Shown piece after piece: positions 10,671 to 23,409 of a DNA stretch of 64,000 nt (positions are counted from its first letter, which is position 1; every line of letters begins with the position of its first letter). Under the pieces are notes generated by a model. The model was not told the DNA's origin, searched no databases, and saw nothing but the letters and a program-made list of their open reading frames with translations. Origin of the DNA: Raphanus sativus (Eukaryota > Streptophyta > Magnoliopsida > Brassicales > Brassicaceae). Position numbers and translations under genes: made by a program. The stretch lies in NCBI RefSeq assembly GCF_000801105.2, contig NC_079511.1, forward strand, positions 12,206,784 to 12,270,783, in the 5' to 3' direction.

Positions 10671-12147
10671 TTTTTTTTTGAACAACAGAAATTTCATTAA
10701 CCAAATTAAAAGGGTTTAGGGCTCAGCCCAATACATGCCGACAAGGGGGAGGAACGGCCCAAAGAGGAGCACAAGACAGATGAAGGGTTATGCAAGGCTG
10801 ACTTGCAGAGAGCATCTGCCTCGATGTTCTTTGATCGAGGGATAGAAAAAAAAGAGATAGAGTGAAACAAAGCTGCTAGACCTTTGATGTCAGCGACGAC
10901 ACCGAAGATCTCTTTATGTGCTAGCTTGCTATGAAGAGCTTTGACGAGCGTTTGGTTGTCCAAGAAGACGATGAGGTCTTCAAGTCCGATGGAGAGTGCA
11001 TGTCGAATGCTTGATCTACAGGCGAGAGCTTCAGCCATCAGAGGGGAGCTAATCGAGTCCCTTATTTTCGATCCCTTGGAGATTGTGACCTTCTGATCTC
11101 GAAAGATCCAGCCTAACCCCGATTGTAGGGAGTCTTTACTCCAGGAGGCGTCGGTGAAGTAGCAGGGAGAGTTCTCTTGATCCGGGTCTAAGATATGCGT
11201 GATTGGGCCTGTTGATTGCTTTGGTTGGGTTTTTGAGATCGTATTCTGCGCATGTATCCACTCCTGAGCATTTTTGATGATCCGGAGAGCGACGTCTTCC
11301 ACTGACGAGGTCTTCCCCTCAAAGATAAGCTGATTGCGCGAGATCCAGATTTGCCAGCATGCCTAGGGGAGTATGGTCGTTGACACACCTGAGAGAGGTA
11401 GACAGGGATTCCTTCTGAACTCTATTAGGATAGACTCAAAGCTTTGAGATGTAGCTAGGTGAGCTACGTTAGCTAGAGGTAACAGCGCCCATAATTTTTT
11501 TGCAAAAGAACACGAGAAGAAGATGTGCATCATCGATTCATGTTCGCCGCATCTTGGGCAAGTTATTGCAGCAGTGATTCCACGGCGTTGGAGGTTCACT
11601 CCGATTGGGAGAGCTCTGTGGAGGATGGACCAGATGAAGACTTTGAGCTTTGGAGAGCATTGTATGGACCACACGTCTTTGTACCAATATATGGCGGAGG
11701 AGCTTGCTGTGTGAGTATTTTGCTGGATGCTTTAAGTCATGGCTGAGTGATATCCAGATTTGGTTGAATAAATACCGGACGTTAGTGGTTGCCAGATAAA
11801 AGCGTCCTTCACTCCCAATTGACTAGGTTGCAAGCAACGAATCATACTCGTCAGTTCAGGTAACAGCTCATTGATTCTCTTTTCGTTCCATTGTAGGTCT
11901 CTTGTGAGCAGGTCTGATACACGGAGATCTCTAGCATCTTCTGCTATCGGACCATAGGGTTTAAAATCTTCTGAGAGAGAAATCCAGGAATCTTGCCAAA
12001 CTTTAGTAGTTAAACCATTTCCGATTGCTTTTTCCAGGTTCTACTTGAGTAGGTCTCTGTCATGGAGGATGCTTCTGCATCCATGGGAACATGAGGCTGA
12101 GGGTTCTACTTCGAGGAAGGCTCGCTTGTGGCAGTATTTGCCTGTAA
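10671..12147 (-). pseudogene. 5'-truncated L1-type LINE, ORF2 C-terminal half, broken
   Basis: Read on the minus strand from 12147: fragments GKYCH, HDRDLL, KAIGNGLTTKVW (about 12150-12010), then DLRVSDLLTRDLQW (about 11910) and AFIWQPLTSGIYSTKSGY (about 11800). Next comes a zinc-binding reverse-transcriptase domain (zf-RVT) at 11674-11363 with CPRCGEHESMMHIFFSCSFAKKLW. Last is an RNase H-like domain (RVT_3) at 11302-10706 with FTDASWSKDS, MAEALACRSS, DNQTLVKAL and EADALCKSAL. An in-frame stop after DLLK and frame changes near 11720 and 11340 make it a pseudogene. The poly(A) tail shows as T9 at 10671-10679. CTAGAT occurs at both ends (10665-10670 and 12148-12153) as a possible short target duplication. 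Confidence 0.85.
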
Positions 12148-12470
12148 CTAGATATTTATAGTTTCTGCAACCAAAATTGTTTGACTTAAACATTGTGCTT
12201 TGAGTTCTGGAATTGTTCTTCATAAACCATTTGCATATGTTACTTGCAATTCTGAACTATCTTTTGATTTCCCTGGATCTAGGTATTTCTTCCATTGCAT
12301 ACAGCTCATTTCAATTTATTATTTTTTACTGCATTACAATAATTATTGTCTACCTTAATCTGATAGCTAATATTATATTTGATCCCTAAGTATTACATCA
12401 CATTCTGATATTGCAGAGTAGCTCTAAGGTATATTTAAGCAATATCATCTAGCCTTGGTCATGTTGATCT

Positions 12471-12830
12471 AAAATTTAAATGATTTCATGTCAGAAATGT
12501 GCTTGATAAAATGCTGGAATAAATCTCATAATGTGTTTAGTATATTAAGCTAATGAAAACCAGTGTCTAAAATACCTAATGTTCATTAGGATTTGTATTT
12601 AATACATGTTTGATTGTGACTAGCTAATGAAAATTGATATTTGTTGCATCATTAACATAGGGTTAGACTACACTAATGATCCTCGGCTAAAGAAGTGTTT
12701 TAGTTGATTATGTTAGGATCCATAATCGACTACCAAAATTCAGAGATTTATTTTCTTAAATATTTGTTTGAGTATTCATCGCTTTTTTTCTTTGTTTGGT
12801 TTGAAACTTGTTTTAGTGAATTGTTTAGTA
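12471..12830. other. AT-rich intergenic DNA
   Basis: Nothing definite seen apart from possible continuation of the LTR relic. Confidence 0.35.
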
Positions 12831-12975
12831 CCCCTTCTGTTTTTACCTTTTAAAGATAAATGTTTTAAAGTAAAATTTTGTTTAAAAATATATTTTTTGA
12901 ATTTCTAATGAAATTTTATTAGTCAATAATGGTAAATTGTTAATTTCAAAAAAAAAATATTTTAAGAAGATGGAG
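12831..12975. mobile_element. Short Stowaway-type MITE
   Basis: TA-CCCCTTCTGTTTTTACC at the left and AAGAAGATGGAGTA at the right form imperfect inverted ends flanked by TA. The 145-bp interior is AT-rich. Confidence 0.5.
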
Positions 12976-13489
12976 TATTAGATTGCTATACTTTGTTATT
13001 AGAATACTTGACTTGAAATTTTTAGCTTAAGTTAAGTCATTTACTTGCATTTTTAGTACTTTAAATATTCCAAAAATTGACACCTCAACTACAATGACTT
13101 AACTAAAACTTACAGCTGAGTAGAGTGAGAGATAAATATAATCCACATCAAAAACCTATAGTGTTGTATTTGATGATGAAACAAATAAATGTATTCATTT
13201 ATTTATAAAATCAAAGAATATATCTATCTAAATATTTTTCCCATAAATTAATCAATTTAAAAATATAAGTTGAGATTTTGTATACCAATGCTTTTGTTTT
13301 CAAAGATTAATGGATTTTTTTGTTGGAACACCGCTATCCGGACATAGCAAGACCGAAAACAGTATTTAGACCAGATACAAAAGCTTTGAAGGTTTTTTCA
13401 TATAAAGTAAAATGTAATTCGAAGCTAAAACATTTTTTGTGACAAATCATTTTTGGATGCTTATCGGTAAAAAAGAATCTTAAAAATTA

Positions 13490-14120
13490 GGAGACAATAT
13501 GTGATACACAATATGCATGGTGTGGCGCGGATGAGGAAATGTTTAACCATATCATGTTTGAATGTCCGCCAACTATACATATATGGACTCTATCTAACAT
13601 TCCAATGAATTCAAGAATTTTCCCTATACAATTGGTTTTGTATTTAAATACATGTTTGATTGATCAGCTAATGAATTTTTTTCCTATGCAATCAGTTTTT
13701 GGAGAATTGGACTATATATTGAATATCATTAATTTGTTTGGATTCTTTGGTATATTTGAAAGGAATGAAATAAGGAAGTCTTTAATGATTTTGATAAGGA
13801 CCTCATAGATACTTTGCAGTTGATAAAAAAAAGAAGTAATACTATGTAAGGAACCACAAGTTGGAAAAGTACATCAGAAACACAGATTTTTTTGGTATAA
13901 ATGAGGAACCACAAGGTACTCCACATAGGATTTGGAGATGGTGTTTCACATACGACTTTTGGAAAGATGAAGTTTTATTTTCAGGTCAGTGGTGGTATAG
14001 TACTTTGGAAAGTTTTGATGGTTTAATGAATGCAAGAAATACAAGACCTAGCCAATCACTGGAGTGTATGAAAAATCTTCGACAATTTCATGTACATTTG
14101 CAACGGATTATTTTCGACTG
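13490..14120 (+). pseudogene. LINE ORF2 C-terminal fragment
   Basis: The plus strand encodes a zf-RVT tail (CGADEEMFNHIMFECPP at about 13520-13570), then a linker with FERNEIRKS (about 13760) and DTLQL (about 13810). After a frame change comes FDGLMNARNTRPSQSLE (about 14010-14065), the start of the RNase H domain of Brassicaceae LINEs. The same landmarks occur in the fragment at 59630-60565. Multiple stops; no intact product. Confidence 0.7.
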
Positions 14121-14389
14121 ATGAAGATGATATTAGAACCAGATAATGACTTATATATGCAGCATACCATGAAGATATTCATCGCCTGAAGGAAAGTTTT
14201 TCTACTTTTCATCTCATAAATGTACCTTAGACTTAAAATATAAGGATAGATAATTTTACACGATGCAGAAAGACAGTCGTGGATAGAGAGTCACCCGTTT
14301 AATTAGCATAGTGATATATGGTGTTTTTCACATCATTGTATATATGTTTTCATTTGTTTCAAGTCACTAATTCGTGTCAGTCTAGTCAT

Positions 14390-15475
14390 TTTTGACCTTT
14401 TACAGGTCTGGAGTTAGCAGAAGAGAGAAGAGAAGGTGCATGATGAAAAGATGTCCTTTTGGAGCAATCCTGCGGAGAACACTCAAGTAGATCAGTCCCG
14501 AGACTGTTCTCTCTCAAGCGGAACAACCAGACGCAGTGATCCAGAGATTGTTCCCGACGAATATGGAAACTCTTATTTCGGGAATTAAAGCCCTGTTGCC
14601 CTAATCTCTTTTCTTCTGATTGGCGCCTCCATATAAAAACGCCATCTATCTTTTTACTATTTTCGGACGCTAGTTTTACAAGAGAACACTGTGATATTGC
14701 GATTTGCAACTTGTAAGGGAGAAGAATCCATCCTCTCATAGAGAAGATCATCTGAACCCTTTTGTTTCATACTCTGTTCTTATGCAATTTTATTCCGGAT
14801 TTATGTCTTTGATTATCTGCATCATGATCGAGTAGTAGCCTTGCTCGCCTAGGGTTTTTAGGGTGTTGAGACATGAGCTAAACATAGATAAGCGATTCAT
14901 AACTGTTCTTCATTCATACTGTTCTTACTGCTTTCATTAACCTGATCACTTGATGTTAGATCACTAGTTCATCGCCTAGTTAACCGCTTAGGAGATAACT
15001 TGACATGTATTGAATGAGCTTATTATCTCTAATCAGCGAAAGTAGATATTAGGGTGGTAAGTGAACTGATCAGACATGTTCTCTAAAGCTTGCAATCGAT
15101 CCTCATCCCAACGACAGTTAGGTGGTGAGATCGATCAGCAAAGCAATCACTGCCACGACAGTGGAGTATTCCAGCTGAGTGAACCGAGTTCTAGAAAACA
15201 CTTCATCGCGCTTGACTAATTGTTTGGCCTCCAATTCAACACCCAGTGAAACACCCTAGGCTAGCTCTTGTTTAATTGAATCAATCTCGTGTTTTATTGG
15301 CTTGTTAACTATCGTCACCTTATAACCAAATTCATATCTTCATCTTAGTTTGATTTCGGAACTTATAGAACTAGAGTGTAGACTGGTCCTCTGGATTTGA
15401 ATCTCAAGTACTACAACTGCAACTGTTAACTTGGCAGTAGTAAGGATTCATTTTTAGTGTATCACATAGTCTTAG
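14390..15475 (+). mobile_element. Ty3/gypsy (Athila/Tat type) LTR or leader remnant
   Basis: GC-richer block with a TATA-like CATATAAAAACGCC at about 14631, followed by ATGATCGAGTAGTAGCCTTG (about 14823), CTAGGGTTTTTAGGGTGTTG, then CCCAGTGAAACACCCTAGG (about 15241) and ACTTGGCAGTAGTAAGGATT near 15430. I recall this order from LTRs of Athila/Tat elements. No coding region remains. Confidence 0.5.
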
Positions 15476-15606
15476 TCGATTCGGTTTATGTTGATAACAA
15501 AAAAAATTAGCGGATATTTTTTCGACATGGAAATGTACGATTGCTTCAACTGTAGCTTTATCTTATAGTACAAAACATCAACAATGAAGCTCGTTTTTAA
15601 GGTAAA

Positions 15607-15640
15607 CTAGATCATGACCCGCTCGACCGAGCGGGTGCCA
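15607..15640 (-). mobile_element. Helitron 3' end on the minus strand
   Basis: In reverse the sequence reads a hairpin (ACCCGCTCG-GT-CGAGCGGGT), then CATGATCTAG, then T: the hairpin plus CTAG end of a Helitron, with the A|T flank at 15606/15607. The 5' end should lie to the right, but no clear start was found. GC palindromes near 15955 and 16090 may be parts of related copies. Confidence 0.6.
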
Positions 15641-16787
15641 ATTTTTATTTTTTATATTTATTTATACTAAATATTATACATGATTGTAATGTGTACTAAT
15701 ATAAAATTTTGAGAAATAACAATGTGTACTAATGTGTTTAAATAAACAATGTTTAATTACTAAATTTAATTTTTAAATTTTATGGTAATGCAAAATAGAA
15801 TTTTTATATATTATTTAAAATATATGGTGCTATATATTTTCTATTTTCAACATTTATCATACTAAACTTACATTGGAGTATTATTTATATGAAAATATGT
15901 GTAACATAATATATATATTATAAACATATCTACGATTTTTGCAAAGGTCATGCGCACCCGCACGGGTTTTATTTTTCAAATGTATTATATATTGTTTAGT
16001 TTTATATAGTATCGAGTTTGTATAATTCAATTTTGTGTTTAAAGAACCATATCAAAACTGTCTTTCGTATGTAAAAATAAAACTTTGCAAGCGCGGGTTG
16101 TGTTTTTTATTGTAACATAAAATTTGATATAAAAGTTGTGTTTTCATTTTTTTTGTACATTACGTAGTTTAATTTTTTAAAACAATTATTACATAATTTC
16201 AAAGTGAATTTTATCTCTAAGGTATAATATATTTCGTGTGTAATGGTTCAACGCATTTTTGATATATATTATATTTCAGTTTGGTTTGTTTTTAGTATAA
16301 TACTATACAATATTACAATATTCTATATAATATATAAGCATGTGTTTATTTGTTTTAGAAAATAGATTTGGCCCAACGTGATTTATAGACTACAGTATTC
16401 TGGCCCAACCTAAACCCATCACTAAATAATTATTATGTTAACATAAGTTACGTTAATAGAAAAGTTACGAATAATATTCTTAGTATTTTTAGTATGTATC
16501 TATCTTATTTAAATTGACATATAATAATATGTGGAAACTATATATGGAATATGGAGAGACAGAGGAATTGTATTTAGGGAAATACATATATATAAAGTTT
16601 GGCTATGGTATGTATTATATATAAGGGATGATGTTTAATTTTAAATATATGAGGTCCACTTTTAAAATCTAGCTAGAAGAAGTTGTAATGCTTCTGATTT
16701 AATAAGACAGATATATAAAAACTTTATAGGAGGTTCTGATATTTCTTTCTGTTTTTCGATTAAGGTTCTCATCTTTGCAAAGATCAC
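15641..16787. other. AT-rich intergenic DNA with Helitron-like scraps
   Basis: Two short GC palindromes (ACCCGCACGGGT at 15956-15967 and GCGCGGGTT at about 16091) resemble Helitron terminal hairpins but lack CTAG ends. No gene seen. Confidence 0.4.
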
Positions 16788-17030
16788 TTTTAACAAGTGA
16801 ATGTAATTGGGGTTTAAGCATTTTCTTTTAATAGGAGGAGTCCATGTTACAATTATAGGGTTAAAATCTTTATAAATCCTTTGATAAAAAGAAAATATCT
16901 TTTAACAAGTGAATGTAATTGGGGTTCAAGCATTTTCTTTTAATAAGAGTCCATCGAAAAAAATAGGTTTTGTTTTGTTACAATTATACGGTTAAAATCT
17001 TTATAAATCCTTTGATAAAAAAAACAAATC
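16788..17030 (+). repeat. Two-unit tandem repeat, period about 113 bp
   Basis: TTTTAACAAGTGAATGTAAT starts at 16788 and again at 16901, each followed by AAGCATTTTCTTTTAATA and TTAAAATCTTTATAAATCC. The second unit has a short AT/G insertion. Confidence 0.75.
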
Positions 17031-17644
17031 TCTTTATAAATCCTAAATAAATTAATTATTATAGTTTTGTTAGTTTATTGTTGTAATAAAATTTTGTTGT
17101 AATAATTTTTTTATTTTAAAATAGTCATTTATTTTTAATAATATCATAATTGTGTTAACTTATTTTAATAAAATAAAACAAATGATTATAATTTTGACAT
17201 TTCTAAATTTTATGGATTGTGTTTAATAAATTAATAAATAACAAATATATATATTTGGAATATTCTTTTAGACTAAAAACAGATAAAAAAATATTGGAGT
17301 AAAATATTTTTCTATTTTAGAGTACTTTATTTTTAGAAAAAAATAGAGATAACTATTAGAGTTTTATGTGTTATTTCAAAAGATTGAATGATGCCAAAAC
17401 AAAGCTTTATTTATGTTTATCAGAAAATACAAAAGATTTGCAATTAGCGATAAACAACAGCGGATGAGAACACAAATACTTTATTAACTATCTGCTGACA
17501 AAAAAGGAGATTTTTGGCACTAACTCATGAATAAGATATACGACAAGCTTCAATATTTAGATTTAGATTTCAGAACATTTAATTCATCTAAAAGTTATAA
17601 AATCCCATGTTCACAAAATCATAATCATATCCCATTAATAAGAA

Positions 17645-18130
17645 TTAGGTCTCAGGCTTTGGAGGGAAATTGAGATCGAAATCCAAGGGCAAGCGTGATG
17701 GTCTCTCCGGACTACGATCCATCACCGCAGAGGACGCTTCCGATCCGCTCTTTGACGACAAGTCGATGAGGAGCATCCCGGACTTGACCTGAATCTTGGG
17801 GAATGGGAACCTGGTTTCAAGATTGAGATCGCTAATGGTCGACGATGATGGGACGACGGTTTGGCTCGGACTCTCATCGTGGACCATGTTAGGATAAGGG
17901 AAATTGGTTTTGGCTTTTGCGCCGCGAAACCTAATAGCGGCTTTGTCGTAGGCACGAGCCGCTTCGTTGAAAGTGTCGAAAGTGCCGAGCCAGACTCTAG
18001 CCTTCTTCACCGGATCTCTGATCTCCGCGGCGTAACGACCCCATGGCCTCCTTCTCACTCCTCTGTAACGGTGTTCTTTCTTTTGGCCGTCGTTAGTTTT
18101 AACGGCCGCCGTTTTATCTGTCTCCGCCAT
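17645..18130 (-). CDS. ERF11: ERF transcriptional repressor, ERF11-like (AP2/ERF group VIII)
   Basis: A 161-residue protein from a single exon. One AP2/ERF DNA-binding domain spans residues 21-78 ([20 protein letters not shown], then VWLGTF and [12 protein letters not shown]). A conserved [13 protein letters not shown] motif lies at 107-119 and an EAR repression motif, DLNFP, at 152-156 near the C-terminus. The family binds GCC-box promoters in the nucleus and represses ethylene, jasmonate and ABA responses; the EAR motif recruits TOPLESS-type co-repressors. Length, the PFPKIQVK motif and the LDxDLNFPP tail best match Arabidopsis ERF11 (166 residues, from memory). Close alternatives are other short group VIII ERFs. 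The AP2 domain has [12 protein letters not shown] where most members have FDTPEEAARAYD. The frame is intact. Start chosen because this ATG precedes the conserved KTAAVKTN leader. Confidence 0.92.
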   Translation of the reverse strand: MAETDKTAAVKTNDGQKKEHRYRGVRRRPWGRYAAEIRDPVKKARVWLGTFDTFNEAARAYDKAAIRFRGAKAKTNFPYPNMVHDESPSQTVVPSSSTISDLNLETRFPFPKIQVKSGMLLIDLSSKSGSEASSAVMDRSPERPSRLPLDFDLNFPPKPET

Positions 18131-18221
18131 TTGGACAAAAACAAAAGGAACTGTACGCTTTTTTAAAGCGAAGTACGAGAAGAGGTTGTTGTGTTTGTGA
18201 AGTTTATGAGGAGTGTCTTCG

Positions 18222-18383
18222 TATTTATACAGACAAGCGATGAAGAGTCAACCGAGGTTTTTTTTTTCTTTTGCTTTTGATAAACTTTTTCTTAAATGCT
18301 TATAATGGCTTTTTCCAATAAATTTCGTGCGGTGGTTTGCATAAGTCAGAGAGGAGAGCCCACGCGCTTACTTTGGTACGTGT
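18222..18383 (-). promoter_or_regulatory. ERF11-like promoter elements
   Basis: On the minus strand a TATA box (TATAAATA) lies at 18229-18222, about 95 bp before the ATG. A W-box core (TTGACT, seen as AGTCAA at 18246-18251) lies just upstream. An ABRE-like ACGTGTC occurs on the plus strand at about 18377-18383. These fit WRKY/ABA/stress control of this ERF group, but that role is inferred. Confidence 0.5.
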
Positions 18384-19400
18384 CGTTTTGCTGCGGCGCA
18401 CATCACTACCTAATCTATTGTATATTTTCTTCCTCTTTTGGTGCAAACTATAAGTAGACACCCGTATATATTACTGATCCAAAAAAAAGACACCGGTATA
18501 TTAATTTTTATTTTCTATAGATATATTTTATTTTGGTTTATTAAAATTAAGTCTATTGCAATGTGTAACTACATAACCCGGTATATATTAGCTCTATGTT
18601 TTTCAGCAAAAATTACCCCTAAATAGTATTCTCTACCCATATCAATTTTACTACATTGATGAAAAAGTTGTAACTTGAATTTTCTTTATGGCTTATCTTA
18701 ATTTGGGTTTTGTTAAAAAAATCACATTCTTACAGAATTTGGACTTAATTTTATTTATGGTTGTGGGTTTTGGATATAGGGTAAACTTATAAAATTGCGA
18801 AAGTTCACGAGTTTTTATGTTTGGATCAAAGTTGCTGGTGGAATTTCGACCCGTTATAGGTTTGATATTTCGTCTTTTCTTTTTTTGAGCAAAGGTTTGA
18901 TATTTCGTCTAAGCTGCTGTCTAGGGAGTTCTCTCTCAGTTATCTCGAAACAGCATTAAGTCTTCGAGTTCTTGATCAACTCTGTTTTATTTCCTAGTCC
19001 CTTTGTTTGGGTTTATAATGCCTACTGGCATCCTTTGTTTCGTCAATTTGTTTGCTGTTCAACTACAGCCGCTTTGGTTGGTAGTCACTTATGGACACAT
19101 TCAATGACAAAAAGACGTCTCATGACTCATGAGCATCGAGACCAATGATACCAGAAAAAAACCCACTTTCGACTGTTGTGGATGTGCATGGTGTGGGATT
19201 TTCTATTGCATATTTGACGTCCATTAAAAAAATAGATTTATTTTCATTATATAGTTTTATATGATTACCAGATTTTATATTATTATTTTTGACGACACCA
19301 CATTTTACATTATTTAATTTAAATATCCTTACACGTTTTATTTCTTTGAACAATCATTTATATTCACAAATATGTTAGTGATATTATCTATCTATCTATA
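18384..19400. other. Intergenic DNA, nothing definite
   Basis: AT-rich. A short direct repeat (GGTTTGATATTTCGTCT) occurs at about 18860 and 18894. No gene supported. Confidence 0.4.
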
Positions 19401-19935
19401 TCTATACTATTATTTGCGAAGTGATTTTTCGTAACGGAGCTCCCACGTTAAAAGTTAGAGTGGTTAATATCGATACTACCCTTAATGAATAAATTATATA
19501 AATTAGTCAAAAATAAAAACGAATTTAAAATATATTTGATTAGGTAAGTGATTAAAATTAATAATAATAAGAATTATCCAAAATCTAAAATATATATTTT
19601 AAAATAAAAGATAATTCTTATATATTGTGTTGTTATCTGAAAAGTATATTTAATAAGAAAGTTAAAAATTAAAAAAAAACAGAAAACACATAACTAAATA
19701 TTAATCAAGTAAAAAAATATTTTGTATAATTAAAAAAAAGATAATACTGATCAGTGATTTTGAATATTGATTTATTAACAATGAATATAATGTACAAATA
19801 AATTTCAGAAAGTTATAATACTTAAAAATTTCCAATGAAAACATTATTAAAACTACTATTTTTTATTAGTTATATAAATATATTAATAAATAACTATAAA
19901 ATGTTTATGCCCGCATGTGCGGGCTAAACACCTAG
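19401..19935 (+). mobile_element. Non-autonomous Helitron (535 bp)
   Basis: Starts TCTATACTATTATTTGCGAAG after A at 19400 and ends AACACCTAG before T at 19936. A perfect hairpin GCCCGC-ATGT-GCGGGC (19909-19924) lies 11 bp before the end. Its first 190 bp are homologous to the minus-strand fragment at 61656-61859. No coding capacity. Confidence 0.85.
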
Positions 19936-20754
19936 TATTTTTATGATTGATAGATAGTTCCATCAGATAGTTGATCGAATATATTGTTTGTACAACTTCA
20001 TTTAAATAATTATTATTCTTATTACTATTTTTTAAAATTATTATTTTGTAAAAATCAAATTAAATCCATAAAATATATTAATCGTAAAGCCTGATATTTA
20101 AAAAGAATTAAATGGATAAAAAATATTTTATAGGAAAAATTGTGAGTGCTAGTTTGATATATTCTGGTCAAGCTTCCAAATATACTCTATTACAGGAAAA
20201 TGATGTTTGGAAAGAAAAGAATTTTACCTAATTTAGTTTCAGAATGATTTTAGCTTGAGATATATGATAAGCGCCTAGTAAATGAGATTTAGTCAACGAG
20301 GGAGACATTCTGATCCAAGTGTCTTAATTGTTCCCATTTTGACCACCAGAGAATATCCAAAGTCTCAGTTTTTGTTATTTTCCCATGCACGTTCCGATGT
20401 TACCTTATAATTCTAACTTGTAAAGATTCTTTTTTTTTTCACGATGGTGATGTTTCATTCATTCATACAGGTTCCATTTGGTTAGGTTGATTTAATTCTA
20501 AGAAAAAATTAACCAAAGTTAACCAAATTAATTTTGTTTGGTTTGTATTCAGTTTGGTTTTTGTGTGGTTTGGTTTGTATTTAGTTCAGTTAATTTTGGT
20601 TTTATTTGTATTTGTTCAGTTCAAATAAAGTTGATTTTTAATTTTGTTCTTATTCAGTTGCACAAGTATAAATTATAAAATATAAACAAATATCATTTGA
20701 CATGAAATCATTATTTTATTCGTATTTAAACGTGATACCAATTATTTTATATTA
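19936..20754. other. AT-rich intergenic DNA
   Basis: Contains a GGTTTGGTTTG-rich stretch (20500-20640) and otherwise nothing definite. Confidence 0.4.
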
Positions 20755-21021
20755 TTTCTTCCGTTTCAGAAAGATGCATGTTTTAGAAAATATTTTTATT
20801 TCAAAAAGATGTATTTTTATATTTTCAATGTACTTTTTGTCAACTAATAATGAAAAATTGTGTGTTTCAAAAATACTAATTGCATTTCTTGAAATTTTAT
20901 TGGTTTAAAAATTTAGGAAATATAAATTTACAAAAAACTATGCATTAATAACTAAGTTTTAATGTGTTTTCTTAATAAGTGTGAAAATCCTAGAACATAG
21001 ATTAATTTTAAACGGAGGGAG
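20755..21021. mobile_element. Stowaway-type MITE
   Basis: Imperfect inverted ends (TTTCTTCCGTTTCAGAAAGATG at left, TTTAAACGGAGGGAG at right) flanked by TA on both sides. The interior has the AT-rich layout of the MITE at 61115-61350. Confidence 0.6.
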
Positions 21022-21664
21022 TATTATCTTCAGATCTAATATAAATATTTTTTGGTAAACTTTGTTTTAATATTACTAGATTATCAAAAAAAGTATTGAA
21101 TAATTTAATTAAACACCCATAGAACACATAGACAATAAAAAATAATAGAAAAAAAATATCTAATCTATTAATTTAGGGATTATCTACTATTTGAAGTTCT
21201 CATTTAAATTTTGGACTCTTTCATAGTTGTTGCTAGAATATATTATGTCTCTTATACAATGCAACCTACCAACTTAAATTAAACCAAATCTTAACCAACA
21301 TAGATTAGTTAAACCTAACCAGTAACACTTTTATAATATTTTTGGTTAATCTCTTAATATAATTAGATCATATAAAACTGAACCACTCTTAAATCAACGA
21401 GTTCCATATCATTCCAGACATAAAAGAAAAATATCCGACTCATTTACAACGTAAGCACACAAAGACCATGTATGCTTATGCTCATTGATCTTCCAAAACC
21501 AAATAATTGTGGCATAGACCAACATATGCTCATATTCGTATCACTAACTTTACTTCCATATATTTACTCTTCGCCTACATCATATCACAACATACACAGT
21601 TATGCAAGAACATGATTTTTTTTTTGTTCAAACAACCAAATAATGGTGGCATATGGTCAGTAGA
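21022..21664. other. AT-rich intergenic DNA
   Basis: No gene or element boundary recognised before the target duplication of the Mutator-like element. Confidence 0.4.
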
Positions 21665-21673
21665 TTTTTTAAA

Positions 21674-22524
21674 GGGAAAATTGCCAAAACGGAACAAAAA
21701 TTCAGCATGGTTGTCCCTATAGTAAAAACCATCATTTAGTTGTCATTTTAGTATAATTTTTTTCATAATCCCAAAACTAACCCTTGATTAATCTAATTAA
21801 ACACATTAAACTAATAAAATTTAAATAATAATAATTAAAAACGTTTAAAAGGGAAAATTAAAAAAAAATTAATTTTTTTAATAAAAATAAACTTTTTAAA
21901 ACTTAATAAAATAATAATAAAAATAATTTACAATTTTTTAATAAAAAACAGTTTACAAAGTTTTATTTTTTATAAGAAGTTTAAAATGTTTGTAAACTTT
22001 TTAATTTTATCAAAATTTTTAACTAAAAAAAAATTAAAATGTATTTTTCTAAAGTTTGTTTAAACTTTTATTAAAAAACTTTTTGTAAAGTTTTATTTTT
22101 ATTTTTATAAAGTTTACAAATTTTATAAATTTTGTTTAAAGTTTTTATTAAACACAATAAACTAAAAGAATTTTTTAAAAATTTAATTAAAAACGTTTTA
22201 AAAGGGAAAATAAAATAAAACTTTTAATTTTTTTTAATAAAAATAAACTTTGTAAAAAAAAAATAATTTACAACTTTTTAATAAAACATTAAATAAACTT
22301 ATTAAAAAACATTTTACAAAGTTTTATTTTTATAAAAAGTTTAAAATGTTTTTAATAAAACTTTAATTAAATAAAAAATTTAAACTTTATAAAAATAAAA
22401 ATAAAACTTTACTAATTTTTTTAATAAAAGCTTTAAACTAACTTTATAAAGAAAAATTTACAAAGTTTTAGTTTTATAAAAAATTTAAAAAGTTTGTAAC
22501 CTTTTGAATTTTATCGAACTTTTT

Positions 22525-22555
<31 letters not shown>

Positions 22556-23409
22556 ATAAAAATAAAATTTGTAAACTTTATAAATAAAAATTAAACTTTA
22601 CAAAAAATTGCACCTAATTTCAAAACACCACATGTTGTATAGATATGTATCATAGAGAATAAGAGTTTGTGAAAAAAAATCAAAAGAAAAACTATGGAAA
22701 ACTCATAGATTAATGAAGAAGACAAGGTATAATCATTTTTTAAAAAATTTTGACAAGTAAAATCGAAAATAACACGTTTTAGGAAGTTAGAATATTTTTA
22801 GGAGATTTTTAGAATATTTCCTTAACTGAATTTTTCATTAATATTCGCAAAAATCAGATATTTTATCCGTAGAAGGCGCCTTCTAAAAGTTTAGAACATT
22901 GACAAAATCTAGAACACGCTTTCTACTTTTAGTAGACGGAAGAGTACATTTTAGAAAATACATTCCGCGAAATTTAGAATATTTAATAAAAGTAGAAAAT
23001 GCTTCCAGACGAAAAGTAGATAGCTTTAGGATTAGTAGAATGCGCATTCCACTTTCTTAGAAAATTAGTAAATAGTAGAATGTACGTTCTAAAAATAGTA
23101 GATGAACGTGTTTATTTTAGAAATCGCTTTCTACTATACCATTTTCCGTAGAAGGCACATTCTACCTTTAGTGGAACGTATTTTCAAATTTTTATTTATC
23201 AACTTTTTGAAAAAAATAAAAATACTAGCATGTGTATATAAGTGTTTTATTAATTCTTTATATTTTTAATTTTTTTTTGATTCACAAAAGTATTTATTTC
23301 ATTAGTTTTCAGAAATACAAAGGGTAAAAAGGAGAAAAATTGGACAAAAAAAGATTTATACCAAAGGGACAACACCCTTGTTTTTTTGTTCTCTATTGGC
23401 AATTTTCCC
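21674..23409. mobile_element. Non-autonomous Mutator-like element (1,736 bp)
   Basis: Inverted ends GGGAAAATTGCCAAAACGGA and GGGAAAATTGCCAATAGAGA, flanked by a perfect 9-bp target duplication TTTTTTAAA (21665-21673 and 23410-23418), the size typical of Mutator-like elements. The interior is extremely AT-rich, with many AAGTTTAC/TTTATTAAAAA permutations at 21840-22600, and no transposase frame. Confidence 0.85.

Larger units (their letters stand above)
9540..12470 (+). mobile_element. Athila/Tat-like Ty3/gypsy LTR remnant, interrupted by a LINE
   Basis: Around 9640-9680 the sequence has the repeated GTCGATCG / GTCGGTCGACACC motifs typical, as I recall, of Athila elements. The following 600 bp (TTGATTATGTATGAG..., CTAGGGTTATGATG...) resemble plant gypsy LTR/leader DNA and share wording with 14800-15100. 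No gag or pol frame remains. Positions 10671-12147 are a later LINE insertion. Boundaries are approximate. Confidence 0.5.

Noticed and set aside
13861..14121. 86-codon frame as an independent gene
   Set aside because: It contains the RNase H start motif of a LINE and belongs to the fragment at 13490-14120.
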